In this document: piece by piece, positions 1 through 7,646 of the stretch
How the letters are laid out: every line of letters begins with the position of its first letter
How positions within the stretch are numbered: the stretch's first letter is position 1
Source of the DNA: Bacteroidota bacterium
GTDB taxonomy: Bacteria; Bacteroidota; Bacteroidia; B-17B0; Aurantibacillaceae
DNA: 17,212 nt
Direction: 5' to 3'
Assembly (NCBI GenBank): GCA_947449125.1
Contig: CANFQR010000007.1
Location: 1 to 17,212, forward strand
Position numbers and translations under genes: made by a program
Notes under the pieces: generated by a model
Told to the model about the DNA's origin: nothing
What the model saw: the letters and a program-made list of their open reading frames with translations, nothing else
Databases searched by the model: none

Positions 1-135
1 CCTTATGATAAAGCGGGTTCCTATGGTGTACAAGACTGGATAGGTTATATTGGAATTGATAAAATAGAAGGAAGTTTTTATAACGTAATGGGTTTGCCAG
101 TTAAAGAACTGTATGAAGAATTAATAAAATTTTAA
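1..135 (+). CDS. maf: Maf nucleoside triphosphate pyrophosphatase, C-terminal fragment
   Basis: This is the last 44 codons and TAA stop of a gene that begins before the window. The visible peptide contains PYDKAGSYGVQDW, then IGYIGIDKIEGSFYNVMGLPV, which is the highly conserved C-terminal signature of the Maf/YhdE family. Members are cytoplasmic house-cleaning enzymes that hydrolyse non-canonical or modified nucleoside triphosphates to the monophosphate and pyrophosphate; older names call them septum formation inhibitors. The Asp and Lys of the PYDKAG stretch are conserved in the family. The catalytic N-terminal half lies outside the window, so the substrate subtype cannot be judged. The gene converges on tsaB, with only 13 bases between the two stop codons. 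Confidence 0.9.
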   Translation, partial: PYDKAGSYGVQDWIGYIGIDKIEGSFYNVMGLPVKELYEELIKF

Positions 136-148
136 AAAACTAGTTTAG

Positions 149-829
149 TTACTTTTTTGAGAGTATTAAAAAATCTTTAAGATAAAAAGGTTCAAAGTAC
201 GCTATATCTTCAAATTGATTTTCTTTAAATTTATTAAACGACAATAAACTCATATTCTTCGCGCTTGGTAAAATATTTTCGATAAAGTGAGCGTTTTTAA
301 TTTCTTTTAAAAGTGTTTTACATTTTGGCATGCCATCGCCAAAAAAATAAATTTTATCATAAGCATCAAATTGAATAATAGATTTCTCGTCTACAATTAG
401 AGCTTCCGTTTTTGTTAGTTGTTCTAATTTATGGTTATAAATGCTTGTGTAAACTTCCATTCTTCTTGCATCAATCATTGGGCAGTAAATAACTTCTTCG
501 TCTCCAAAAAAAGCTAAAGCGCCAAAGGTCATTATTTGCAGTGTATTTAAAGCAATTAAGGGAATGTTTAAACCAAAAGCAAATCCTTTTGCTGCGCTAA
601 CCCCAATACGAAGTCCAGTATAAGAGCCCGGCCCTTTGCTTATAGCAATTGCATTTAGTTGATTAATGTTTAACGAAGATTCAGTTAAAATCTCTTCAAT
701 AAAAACGTGTAAATTTTCGGCATGCGTAAAACCATTATTTATTTCTTTAAGAGTTAATAGTTCGCCATTTTTTGCAACCGAAACCGAGCAAACAGTAGAG
801 GAAGTTTCAATATTTAATATATACGCCAA
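149..829 (-). CDS. tsaB: tRNA threonylcarbamoyladenosine biosynthesis protein TsaB
   Basis: The 226-residue product is the ASKHA-fold partner of TsaD in the complex that places threonylcarbamoyl on A37 of ANN-decoding tRNAs. The N-terminus ILNIETSSTVCSVSVAKNG is the family's phosphate-1-like loop. HAENL (about residues 36-40) and the ISKGPGSYTGLRIG stretch (about 63-76) are the typical TsaB signatures. TsaB lacks the metal-binding histidines of TsaD and works as a scaffold. The best start is a TTG at 829-827 that follows the TAA of the upstream adaptor gene with no base between; no ATG fits the N-terminus, and starting there preserves the conserved first strand. Translation is therefore probably coupled to the adaptor gene. 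The length is normal for the family. The function is secure; the start is likely but not certain. Confidence 0.93.
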   Translation of the reverse strand: MAYILNIETSSTVCSVSVAKNGELLTLKEINNGFTHAENLHVFIEEILTESSLNINQLNAIAISKGPGSYTGLRIGVSAAKGFAFGLNIPLIALNTLQIMTFGALAFFGDEEVIYCPMIDARRMEVYTSIYNHKLEQLTKTEALIVDEKSIIQFDAYDKIYFFGDGMPKCKTLLKEIKNAHFIENILPSAKNMSLLSFNKFKENQFEDIAYFEPFYLKDFLILSKK

Positions 830-2179
830 TTATTTTTCTGATTTATAAAGGTCTTCTTTTTTTACTATTTTTATTTTTGACCCTTCTTTTAAACTTTTCG
901 ATACTGCGCTATATGGACCACAAATAACCTCCTGATTGTTGGATAAACCCGACATAATTTCTATATAATCGTTATCCTGAATACCGGTTTTCACTTCTAC
1001 TTGTTTAGAAACTCCGTTATTATTAATAAAAACATACTCTTTAATTTTGACTTCCTCTTTTTTCAAGTCTCTATCTTCGTTTTCATTTTTTATAGAAATT
1101 TCTCGCTCTTCTAAATCATTTTGATTTTCTGTATTTAATGAATCAGGATTTCTTGTTGTAACTGCTTGAATTGGAATTGAAATAACATTTACAACTTTTC
1201 TGGTTTGTATATCAACGCTGGCGCTCATTCCAGGCCTAAAAGGAATAGGATTTTTTTCTGTAATTAAATATTGATAGGATTCTCTTATCAATCTTATTTT
1301 TACAACAAAATTGGTTACCTGATCTACTGATATACCTGTGCTATTTGAAGAATTTGCAATTTCGGTTACAACCCCTTTAAATTTTTTATCCATGTAGGCA
1401 TCAACTTCAATAATTGCCGTATCGTTTTTATGAACTTTAATAATATCATTTTCATTTACTTCAACACTTACTTCCATTTCATTTAAGTTTGCGAGGCGTA
1501 ATATTTCTGTGCCAGCCATACCGCTTACGCCCACAACTCGTTCGCCTTTTTCTACACTCAGTTTAGAAACTGTACCGTCAACTGGAGCATAGATATATGT
1601 TTTTTCTAAATTCGTATTGGCTTCTTTTAAGGTGGCCTCGCTGCTTTGAATATTATATTTTCCGGCATTTACGCTCGCTTCAATAGCGCTTACATTTGCT
1701 TTGGCTGATTCGTATTGAGCTTTAAACCCATCAAATTCTTGTTGCGAAATTGTGTTTTGTTCAAATAATTTTTTGTTCCTTAAGTAGGTTGCTTCACTGT
1801 TGGTTAAATTCGCTTTTGCCTGATCGAGTTGAGCCATTGCTGTTTTTAAATTGGCTTTTGTTGTATTTACGTTTGCGTTAACTCGTTCAATTGCGCTAAC
1901 ATATAAGTCAGGTTTTATACGACAAAGCAGCGCACCTTTTTTAACTTGATCACCTTCTTTAACAACCATTTCTGTGATTTCACCGCTAACATCACTGCTT
2001 AGTTTCAATTCGGTTTCTGGCTGAATTTTGCCGGTGGCAGAAACTAATTCAATAATTGTTCTGGTACTTGCGTTTTGTGTATATACTTCAAAAGGCTTGT
2101 TCCCATTCATAAATTTTATAATTACTACTAATAAAATTATTATTAGGCCAATCCCAATTATCCAATATAGTTTTTTCAT
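830..2179 (-). CDS. HlyD/MacA-family efflux periplasmic adaptor
   Basis: The 449-residue protein is a membrane-fusion (periplasmic adaptor) subunit of a tripartite efflux or secretion system, linking an inner-membrane transporter to a TolC-type outer-membrane channel. Residues about 5-23 form a single N-terminal membrane anchor. A split lipoyl-like domain follows (about 50-90, with VVKEGDQVKKGALLCRI, and about 193-230, with APVDGTVSKLSVEKGERV). Between the halves is a long Ala/Glu/Lys-rich alpha-helical hairpin (about 95-192). Beta-barrel and membrane-proximal domains come after it. A very charged segment at about 350-380 (Glu/Asp/Lys/Asn-rich) interrupts the C-terminal part and looks like an insertion. 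No ABC or RND transporter or TolC gene lies in the window, so the partner and substrate are unknown; lack of an RND gene and the MacA-like layout make an ABC partner a reasonable guess. The ATG at 2179 gives a natural MKK start. Confidence 0.88.
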   Translation of the reverse strand: MKKLYWIIGIGLIIILLVVIIKFMNGNKPFEVYTQNASTRTIIELVSATGKIQPETELKLSSDVSGEITEMVVKEGDQVKKGALLCRIKPDLYVSAIERVNANVNTTKANLKTAMAQLDQAKANLTNSEATYLRNKKLFEQNTISQQEFDGFKAQYESAKANVSAIEASVNAGKYNIQSSEATLKEANTNLEKTYIYAPVDGTVSKLSVEKGERVVGVSGMAGTEILRLANLNEMEVSVEVNENDIIKVHKNDTAIIEVDAYMDKKFKGVVTEIANSSNSTGISVDQVTNFVVKIRLIRESYQYLITEKNPIPFRPGMSASVDIQTRKVVNVISIPIQAVTTRNPDSLNTENQNDLEEREISIKNENEDRDLKKEEVKIKEYVFINNNGVSKQVEVKTGIQDNDYIEIMSGLSNNQEVICGPYSAVSKSLKEGSKIKIVKKEDLYKSEK

Positions 2180-2197
2180 AGTTGCATTATTTTTTTG

Positions 2198-2214
2198 TTT
2201 TGCTTAAAGCAAAA
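2198..2214. repeat. Short dyad in the leader of the adaptor gene
   Basis: TTTTGCTT and AAGCAAAA form perfect 8-bp arms around a single central A. The dyad lies between the predicted start site of the minus-strand transcript and the ATG at 2179. It could be a regulator-binding dyad in the leader; with a one-base centre it would make a poor hairpin in RNA. No known operator is recognised. Confidence 0.35.
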
Positions 2215-2224
2215 AATAGTTATT

Positions 2225-2232
2225 CAAATTTA
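2225..2232 (-). promoter_or_regulatory. Candidate -7 box for the adaptor-tsaB transcript
   Basis: Read on the minus strand this is TAAATTTG, an exact match to the Bacteroidota -7 consensus TAnnTTTG. It lies 46 bases before the ATG at 2179. I see no good -33 TTTG or TTG at the expected distance upstream, so the call rests on the -7 match, the divergent position and the mirrored copy at 2267-2274. Confidence 0.4.
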
Positions 2233-2266
2233 ACTAAATATATAGTTTTTGCAGTAAAACCATGGT

Positions 2267-2274
2267 TAAATTTG
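2267..2274 (+). promoter_or_regulatory. Candidate -7 box for the DUF255 gene
   Basis: TAAATTTG matches the Bacteroidota -7 consensus TAnnTTTG and lies 39 bases before the ATG at 2314. A TTTG at 2248-2251 could be the -33 element, but the spacer is only 15 bases, shorter than the usual 17-21 or so. The box is part of a 10-bp inverted repeat with the minus-strand box at 2225-2232. Confidence 0.42.
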
Positions 2275-2282
2275 TGTGTTTA

Positions 2283-2297
2283 GTAAATGATATTTAC
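2283..2297. repeat. Inverted repeat in the leader of the DUF255 gene
   Basis: GTAAAT and ATTTAC form 6-bp arms around GAT, in the predicted 5' leader upstream of the ATG at 2314. A second AT-only dyad (TTATAA-A-TTATAA, 2301-2313) abuts the start codon. Such dyads are easy to find by chance in AT-rich DNA; the first is the more specific. It may be an operator half-site pair, but no regulator is known. Confidence 0.28.
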
Positions 2298-2313
2298 CAC
2301 TTATAAATTATAA

Positions 2314-4344
2314 ATGAAATTAAATAAAAACGATAACCCGAATAGTTTAATACATGAGAGTAGTCCTTATTTATTGCAACACGCTTATAATCCAGTTAAT
2401 TGGTTGCCTTTTAGTGATGCTGTTTTTGAAAAAGCAAAAAAAGAAGACAAGTTGATTTTGATAAGTGTTGGTTATAGCGCATGTCATTGGTGTCATGTAA
2501 TGGAGAAAGAGAGTTTTGAAGATGTTGAGGTGGCAGAAATAATGAATAAATTTTTCATTAATGTGAAAGTAGACAGAGAAGAGCGCTCTGATGTTGATAT
2601 GCTTTATATGCAGGCTGTTCAGCTTATGACCGGGCAGGGAGGCTGGCCCTTAAACTGCATTACATTACCAGATGGCCGGCCAATTTATGGCGGAACTTAT
2701 TTTAATAAAGCTAAGTGGATTGATATTTTAAAAAAAATAGCAGAGCTATATTCTCTTAGCAAAGATAAAGCAATTGATTACGCTAATTATTTAACTGAAG
2801 GAATAAAAAAGGCGGAAGCTTTAAGCACCTTAAAAAACTCTGACACAATCTTGAATAAAAAACTATTAGAGTCAATTGTTACTGGTTGGAAATCTAATTT
2901 AGATTACGAAAATGGCGGACCAAACAGGGCGCCAAAATTTCCTATGCCGTCTAATTATCAGTTTCTACTGAGGTATGCCTTGTTGAACGGCGATCATGAA
3001 CTATTAAATCATGTTAATTGCACTTTAACAAAAATGGCCTCGGGCGGTATTTACGATCAATTACATGGTGGTTTTGCAAGATACAGTACCGATGAAATTT
3101 GGAAAGTTCCGCATTTTGAAAAAATGTTATACGATAATGCTCAATTAGTTTCGCTTTACTGTGAGGCATTTAATAACACTCAAAATAATTTATATAAAGA
3201 AATAGTAAACCACACTTTAGATTTTATAACCGCTAATTGGCTCACAAATGAAGGCGCTTTCTATTCTGCATTTGATGCTGATAGTGAAGGAGAGGAAGGT
3301 AAATATTATGTGTGGAATAATTTGGATTTAAAAGATTTGCTTGGCGAAGATTATGATGTTTTTGTAGACTATTATCAAGTTAATGGCATAGGTTATTGGG
3401 AACATGGAAATTCTATTTTAATGCGTTCAGAAAATTTACCAAATATTCTCTCAAAATTTAACGTAACTATAGAGCAATTAAACGAAAAAATAAATAATTG
3501 TAAAATCATTTTAAAACAAGAATCTAAAAACCGAGAGTTGCCAGGTTTAGATGACAAGTCAATAACATCTTGGAATGCTCTTGCATGCACAGCTTATGCA
3601 AAAGGGTATTTAAGTTTTGGAAATAGCCTGCATAAAGAAATTTGTCTTAATTCAATTAATTTTATCTTAACAAAACTTTCTAAGCCTGATGGCAGTTTGT
3701 ATAGAACATATAAAAACGGACAGACAAAAATAGATGCGTTTTTAGAAGATTACGCTTTTACAATTGAAGCTTTACAAAACTGTTATTTAGTTTCCAATAA
3801 TGAAAATTATTTAATGGAGGCGAAAAAATTAACCGAATTTGTTTTGCGAAATTTTAATAATTCAGACAGCGAACTTTTTTATTATACAAGCCACTCATCA
3901 TCACAGTTAATTACCCGAACTACAGAAGTGAGCGATAATGTTATTCCAGCTTCAAATTCTCAAATGGCATTAAATTTATTTTATTTGGGTATTTATTTTG
4001 AGGATAAAAATTGGCAAAATAAAGCCGTAAAAATGTTGCATCATGTAGTGGATGAATTAATTGAATATGGCCCGGGATATAGTAATTGGGGATGTTTAGC
4101 GTTAAATTTAATTTTCCCATTTAAAGAAATTTCAATTGTTGGTAAAAATGTTGAAGAAAAACTTCTTGCGCTTTACCAAACTGGCGTTACAAATACGATT
4201 TTAGCAGTGAGCGCAACGGAGTCGTTTTTACCATTAACCGCTAACAGATTTGATTCGCAAAAAACATTAATTTATGTGTGCGAAAACAACTCTTGTAAGC
4301 AACCGGTAGAAGCCATAAGTGAGGCTGTACAGTTAATTAGTTGA
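2314..4344 (+). CDS. yyaL: DUF255 thioredoxin-fold protein of the YyaL/SPATA20 family
   Basis: The 676-residue protein has the hallmarks of the DUF255 family. It opens with [21 protein letters not shown] (about residues 10-30), followed by a thioredoxin-like domain with the redox motif CHWC (Cys57-Cys60) in [40 protein letters not shown] lies at about 109-130. The remaining roughly 500 residues resemble an alpha/alpha six-hairpin glycosidase-like toroid, with [12 protein letters not shown] and [15 protein letters not shown] as conserved blocks. There is no signal peptide, so it is cytoplasmic. The biochemical role of the family is not established: the fold suggests a redox-linked carbohydrate-processing or epimerase-like enzyme, but this is inference. 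Full length for the family. The next gene starts one base after its stop. Confidence 0.92.
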   Translation: MKLNKNDNPNSLIHESSPYLLQHAYNPVNWLPFSDAVFEKAKKEDKLILISVGYSACHWCHVMEKESFEDVEVAEIMNKFFINVKVDREERSDVDMLYMQAVQLMTGQGGWPLNCITLPDGRPIYGGTYFNKAKWIDILKKIAELYSLSKDKAIDYANYLTEGIKKAEALSTLKNSDTILNKKLLESIVTGWKSNLDYENGGPNRAPKFPMPSNYQFLLRYALLNGDHELLNHVNCTLTKMASGGIYDQLHGGFARYSTDEIWKVPHFEKMLYDNAQLVSLYCEAFNNTQNNLYKEIVNHTLDFITANWLTNEGAFYSAFDADSEGEEGKYYVWNNLDLKDLLGEDYDVFVDYYQVNGIGYWEHGNSILMRSENLPNILSKFNVTIEQLNEKINNCKIILKQESKNRELPGLDDKSITSWNALACTAYAKGYLSFGNSLHKEICLNSINFILTKLSKPDGSLYRTYKNGQTKIDAFLEDYAFTIEALQNCYLVSNNENYLMEAKKLTEFVLRNFNNSDSELFYYTSHSSSQLITRTTEVSDNVIPASNSQMALNLFYLGIYFEDKNWQNKAVKMLHHVVDELIEYGPGYSNWGCLALNLIFPFKEISIVGKNVEEKLLALYQTGVTNTILAVSATESFLPLTANRFDSQKTLIYVCENNSCKQPVEAISEAVQLIS

Positions 4345-4345
4345 T

Positions 4346-5338
4346 TTGAATAAGTGTCTGTTTATAATAGTCTTTTGTTTATCTGATCTTTGTTTGAGAG
4401 CCCAGGTTTTGTTACCTACCCCCGAAACAGCTTTTGAAAAGCAACATCATTTTAATCCGGATGTAATTAAATCCAAAAACATTAAGCGTATTACTTATGA
4501 TATTATAGATAAAAAAGATTTTGAAGTAGCTGTTGAAAATAACACAACCGAATCGTATGATTTTGACAACACCGGAAAATTAATACGGTATTATTATACA
4601 ATTGTTGTAAAAACTATTGAAAGGGAAATTATAATTCCCGCTCGTTATAAAGGCAAACGAAAAATAAAAAGTGAGGAGAAAAAAATAGTGAGTTTTAATA
4701 TTTACGATACGGTAAGTACCAGTTATTTTTTTTCAGGAAACAATTTAATACTTAAAAGATATTTTGACGGCATAAATTACTACGAAAGCAGGTATTACAG
4801 TTACAATAATAAAAATCAACTAATCAAAGAATTGCGTTATAAAGAAACAAATAACAGCAAGGATAAATCTGTTTTTATTTTGGCAAATCAATTATTGTTG
4901 AGCGAAGATAGTTTTCAATATCAAACATTTTCATCCAAACAATTAAAATGCATTTACTTTAACAGCGAAAACAGGCCGTATAAGGAAGTAATTACAAATT
5001 ATGACAGTATAGGTCGAAAAAAAATTGAGTACGAAAATTATATTGCTGCATCTTGGATAAAACAGGAACATAGTTATGAATATTTTAAAAATTGTTTGGT
5101 CATGGCTAAGTTTATTGGCAATGCCAATAATGACATAGAGTTAAAAATTACTTACGAATACAATACGTTAAATAATGAATTGTATTCTGAGAAACATTTT
5201 AAAAACAATTTGTTGGTTAAGGAGATAAGTTATATTACCGATTCAAACAATGGTTTGCTAAACTCTTTTATAATAAGAGATCCAATAAATAAGACTATTC
5301 GAATTATAAAATTAAAGTATGAATTTTACAGTTTGTAA
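4346..5338 (+). CDS. Exported protein with YD-like repeats, function unknown
   Basis: The 330-residue product begins at a TTG one base after the TGA of the preceding gene. The next possible ATG is far inside the protein, so TTG is the only start that keeps the signal peptide (CLFIIVFCLSDLCLRAQ, cleavage probably near residue 20). The mature part holds spaced Tyr/Asp-Gly-Lys-Leu-Ile-like units: YDFDNTGKLIRYYY, YYSYNNKNQLIKELRY, ITNYDSIGRKKIEYENY and YEYNTLNNELYSEKHF. These resemble divergent YD/RHS-type beta strands found in many Bacteroidota exported proteins. There is no toxin or core-peptidase domain, so it is not an RHS toxin. The product is probably periplasmic or surface-attached. A lipobox is not evident. 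Co-transcription with the DUF255 gene is likely from the spacing, but a shared function is not shown. Confidence 0.75.
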   Translation: MNKCLFIIVFCLSDLCLRAQVLLPTPETAFEKQHHFNPDVIKSKNIKRITYDIIDKKDFEVAVENNTTESYDFDNTGKLIRYYYTIVVKTIEREIIIPARYKGKRKIKSEEKKIVSFNIYDTVSTSYFFSGNNLILKRYFDGINYYESRYYSYNNKNQLIKELRYKETNNSKDKSVFILANQLLLSEDSFQYQTFSSKQLKCIYFNSENRPYKEVITNYDSIGRKKIEYENYIAASWIKQEHSYEYFKNCLVMAKFIGNANNDIELKITYEYNTLNNELYSEKHFKNNLLVKEISYITDSNNGLLNSFIIRDPINKTIRIIKLKYEFYSL

Positions 5339-5350
5339 ATGCTAATAAAC

Positions 5351-5384
5351 AAAAAGCCTCGAATAAATTTATCCGAGGCTTTTT
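5351..5384. terminator. Bidirectional intrinsic terminator between convergent genes
   Basis: AAAAAGCCTCG (5351-5361) pairs perfectly with CGAGGCTTTTT (5374-5384), giving a GC-centred stem flanked by A and T runs, so it works on both strands. The 12-base loop contains the palindrome ATAAATTTAT, which could extend the stem past one A/C mismatch. It lies 12 bases after the stop at 5338 and 17 bases after the slyD stop on the other strand, ending both transcription units. Confidence 0.93.
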
Positions 5385-5401
5385 AATTAGTAATGACTTT
5401 T

Positions 5402-5917
5402 TTAATGGTGATGATGTCCTCCCGGACCGTGAATATGTCCATGATCTAACTCTTCTTTGGTGGCTTCTCTAACATCTAAAACTTCACCTATAAAATGTAA
5501 ATCGTAACCAGCTAAAGGATGATTAAAATCCATTTCAACATGAGCATCTGTTACTTCAATTACTTTTCCAACTAAACGATTTCCGTCAGCATCATTCATT
5601 TCAAGGTCTTCACCTACCTTTACTCTTGCACTATCAAAATTTCCATCAACCTCAAATGCGGTTTTATCTATCTTGACAACGTATTCTTTTTCGAAAATAC
5701 CGTATGCGTTTTCTGATGTAATTTGAAAATCAAATTTATCACCTTTAATTTTTCCGTTTAAATTAGCTTCAAATTCTGGTAAAACGCCACCATATCCATA
5801 TAAAAAAACAAATGGATGTTCGGGCGAGGTTTGTTCAATTAATTCCTCAGGCTCATTGTTTTTGCTGGCAGTTAAATAGTAATTAACGCTTACAGCTTTG
5901 TCTTCTGATATTGTCAT
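5402..5917 (-). CDS. slyD: SlyD-type FKBP peptidyl-prolyl isomerase with His-rich tail
   Basis: The 171-residue cytoplasmic protein aligns by eye along its whole length with SlyD. The FKBP half carries FVFLYGYGGVLPEFEANLNG (about 36-55) and DKFDF..TSENAYG (about 60-73). An insert-in-flap chaperone domain follows (about 75-125). The FKBP fold then closes with HPLAGYDLHFIGEVLDVREATKEEL (about 133-157). The last 13 residues, HGHIHGPGGHHHH, contain seven histidines, which is the nickel/metal-binding tail seen in SlyD proteins. SlyD catalyses cis-trans prolyl isomerisation, acts as a chaperone, and in some bacteria delivers nickel to hydrogenase; no nickel enzyme is in this window. It starts 28 bases after the cdaA stop and is the last gene before the terminator, so it is probably transcribed with the upstream cluster. 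Confidence 0.93.
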   Translation of the reverse strand: MTISEDKAVSVNYYLTASKNNEPEELIEQTSPEHPFVFLYGYGGVLPEFEANLNGKIKGDKFDFQITSENAYGIFEKEYVVKIDKTAFEVDGNFDSARVKVGEDLEMNDADGNRLVGKVIEVTDAHVEMDFNHPLAGYDLHFIGEVLDVREATKEELDHGHIHGPGGHHHH

Positions 5918-5945
5918 TTATATATTTTTTTTGAAATTACTGTTT

Positions 5946-6755
5946 TTAGTTTAATTGCTTCAGGTTTTTTTCCAACAGAAAAGTTAGTTTTTGCTTGTTA
6001 ACATTTGCGGTTATTTCTGAATTCATAACAAACGAAACAGCCCCTGTTTGCTCGCTAACAGAAATGGCTAATGCGTCAGTGTTTTCTGTTACACCTACTG
6101 CAGCGCGGTGTCGCATACCGTAGTTTGCGGGGAAATTTTCTTTTTCGGTAACCGGTAAAACGCATCTTGCAGCCACAATTCTATTTTCGTTTATGATTAC
6201 AGCGCCATCGTGTAAAGGTGAATTTTTAAAAAAAATATTTTCCAGCATTCGGCTAGTTAAACCTGCATCAAGAATATCGCCGGTATTTATAAAAAATTTA
6301 AGATCTGATTTTCTACTGATGATTATTAATGCTCCGGTTTTGGATTCGCTCATATTAAAACAAGCGTCAACAACCGCGTCTATATTTAAATAAATTTCTT
6401 TATCGGTAGAAGTAAAAAAATTGATTTTAAAGATGTTTTTCCAGTTTTTATTTCTTAAAAATTCATTGGAACCTATGTAAAGCAAGAACTTTCTTATTTC
6501 CTGCTGAAACACAATCATAATTGCTATTACACCTACGTTTACAAACTTACCGATGATTGACGACAGCAACTTTAAATCAAAAGCTTTAATAATAATAAAT
6601 GCTAAATATATAAAAGCCAAGCCAACAAAAATATTTACTGCAGATGTGCCCTTAACTAAGTTGTAAGTTAAATAGAGCATGATGGCAACCAGTAAAATAT
6701 CTATAGCGTCCGTAATCCCGAACGAAATAAAATTTATGAAAAAATGAATTAGCAC
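5946..6755 (-). CDS. cdaA: Diadenylate cyclase CdaA (c-di-AMP synthase)
   Basis: The 269-residue protein makes cyclic di-AMP from two ATP at the membrane. Three hydrophobic segments occupy about residues 15-32, 40-57 and 72-86. The DAC (DisA_N) domain follows, with the catalytic DGA motif at 183-185 (SPLHDGAVII), the RHR motif at 215-217 (YGMRHRAAVGVTE) and a SEQTG turn at about 234-238. All catalytic residues are present. The start is a GTG at 6755-6753, three bases after the TAA of ppx/gppA; no ATG lies close enough to preserve the first membrane segment. c-di-AMP controls potassium and osmolyte transport and cell-wall balance. Many firmicutes place cdaA with cdaR and glmM, but here it sits in a polyphosphate cluster and no cdaR-like gene follows it. 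Confidence 0.95.
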   Translation of the reverse strand: MLIHFFINFISFGITDAIDILLVAIMLYLTYNLVKGTSAVNIFVGLAFIYLAFIIIKAFDLKLLSSIIGKFVNVGVIAIMIVFQQEIRKFLLYIGSNEFLRNKNWKNIFKINFFTSTDKEIYLNIDAVVDACFNMSESKTGALIIISRKSDLKFFINTGDILDAGLTSRMLENIFFKNSPLHDGAVIINENRIVAARCVLPVTEKENFPANYGMRHRAAVGVTENTDALAISVSEQTGAVSFVMNSEITANVNKQKLTFLLEKNLKQLN

Positions 6756-6758
6756 GTT

Positions 6759-7646
6759 TTAGGAATTTATTTTTTTGTGATTTTCATACATTTCATGTAC
6801 AAGCCCGTCTGATAAGCCAATTTGAGGCACATATACTTTTTCAATATCAGCATTTTTCATTATAGTTAAAAATATTTTTGCAGCAGGCACAATAACGTCT
6901 GCCCTGTCAGGTTTTAAGTCAAGTCTTTCAATTCTCTCCTGGTAGGTGTATGAGCAAAGCATTTCGTAAATCCCTTTTAATTTATCGTAGCTAAGATGTT
7001 TGGTTTCTTTTTTACCACTCATTTTAAAAATTTTGTTGATGTTTCCACCTGAGCCAATTGCGCTTAGAGGGTGAATCCCCGCTGTATTTCTTTTTAACCA
7101 TATTTTCATGTCATCAAACTCATTTTTATCTACTTTGTTTAATAACATTCTTACTGTGCCAATATTAAACGATCTTGCGGCAACTACCTTATTATTAAAA
7201 TATAAAGTTAATTCGGTGCTACCTCCACCAACGTCAATATATAAATAAGCCCATCTTGGATTTAATAATTCTTCGATGTGATTTGAAAAAACTAAAGCGG
7301 CTTCATTTTTACCATCAATAATTTCAACATTTAAACCTGTTTCAGTTTTAATTTTCGAGATTAATTCGTTTCCGTTTGCTGCGTCGCGCATGGCGCTTGT
7401 GGCAACTGCTCTATAGTTTTTTACATCATAGGCTTTAATTAATTGGGCGTATCCTTTTAATGCCGTAATTAATTTTTCGCTTTTTTGTTCTGATATTTTT
7501 CCTATGGTAAAAACATCTTCACCTAAACGAATGGGCATTCTGAAAAGTTCTTCTTTATTAAAATGCGCCTTACCATCCACCACATAAACTCGGCAAAACA
7601 ATAATCGCATGGCGTTACTTCCTATATCAATTGCAGCAAAAACCAT
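6759..7646 (-). CDS. ppx: Ppx/GppA-family exopolyphosphatase, short form
   Basis: The 295-residue protein has the ASKHA fold of the Ppx/GppA family. It has an N-terminal phosphate loop AAIDIGSNAMRLLFCRV (about 4-20), a second loop DVGGGSTELTLYF (about 138-150), a conserved RAVATSAMRDAANG segment (about 79-92) and a glycine-rich AIGSGGNINKIFK (about 196-208). It holds only the two-domain catalytic core and lacks the C-terminal helical extension of the roughly 500-residue E. coli enzymes. The family removes terminal phosphate from polyphosphate or the 5' phosphate from pppGpp; pairing with ppk1 favours polyphosphate here, but that is inference. Its ATG overlaps the TAA of ppk1 by one base (TAATG), indicating translational coupling. 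Confidence 0.92.
   Translation of the reverse strand: MVFAAIDIGSNAMRLLFCRVYVVDGKAHFNKEELFRMPIRLGEDVFTIGKISEQKSEKLITALKGYAQLIKAYDVKNYRAVATSAMRDAANGNELISKIKTETGLNVEIIDGKNEAALVFSNHIEELLNPRWAYLYIDVGGGSTELTLYFNNKVVAARSFNIGTVRMLLNKVDKNEFDDMKIWLKRNTAGIHPLSAIGSGGNINKIFKMSGKKETKHLSYDKLKGIYEMLCSYTYQERIERLDLKPDRADVIVPAAKIFLTIMKNADIEKVYVPQIGLSDGLVHEMYENHKKINS

Noticed and set aside
134..157. Possible terminator between maf and tsaB (AACTA/TAGTT with flanking A and T runs)
   Set aside because: The stem is only five AT-rich pairs with a three-base loop, and the T run is part of the last tsaB codons. Too weak to call.
4346..5338. YD-like protein as an RHS polymorphic toxin
   Set aside because: There are only a few divergent repeats, no RHS core-cleavage motif, no C-terminal toxin region and no immunity gene after it; the terminator follows directly.
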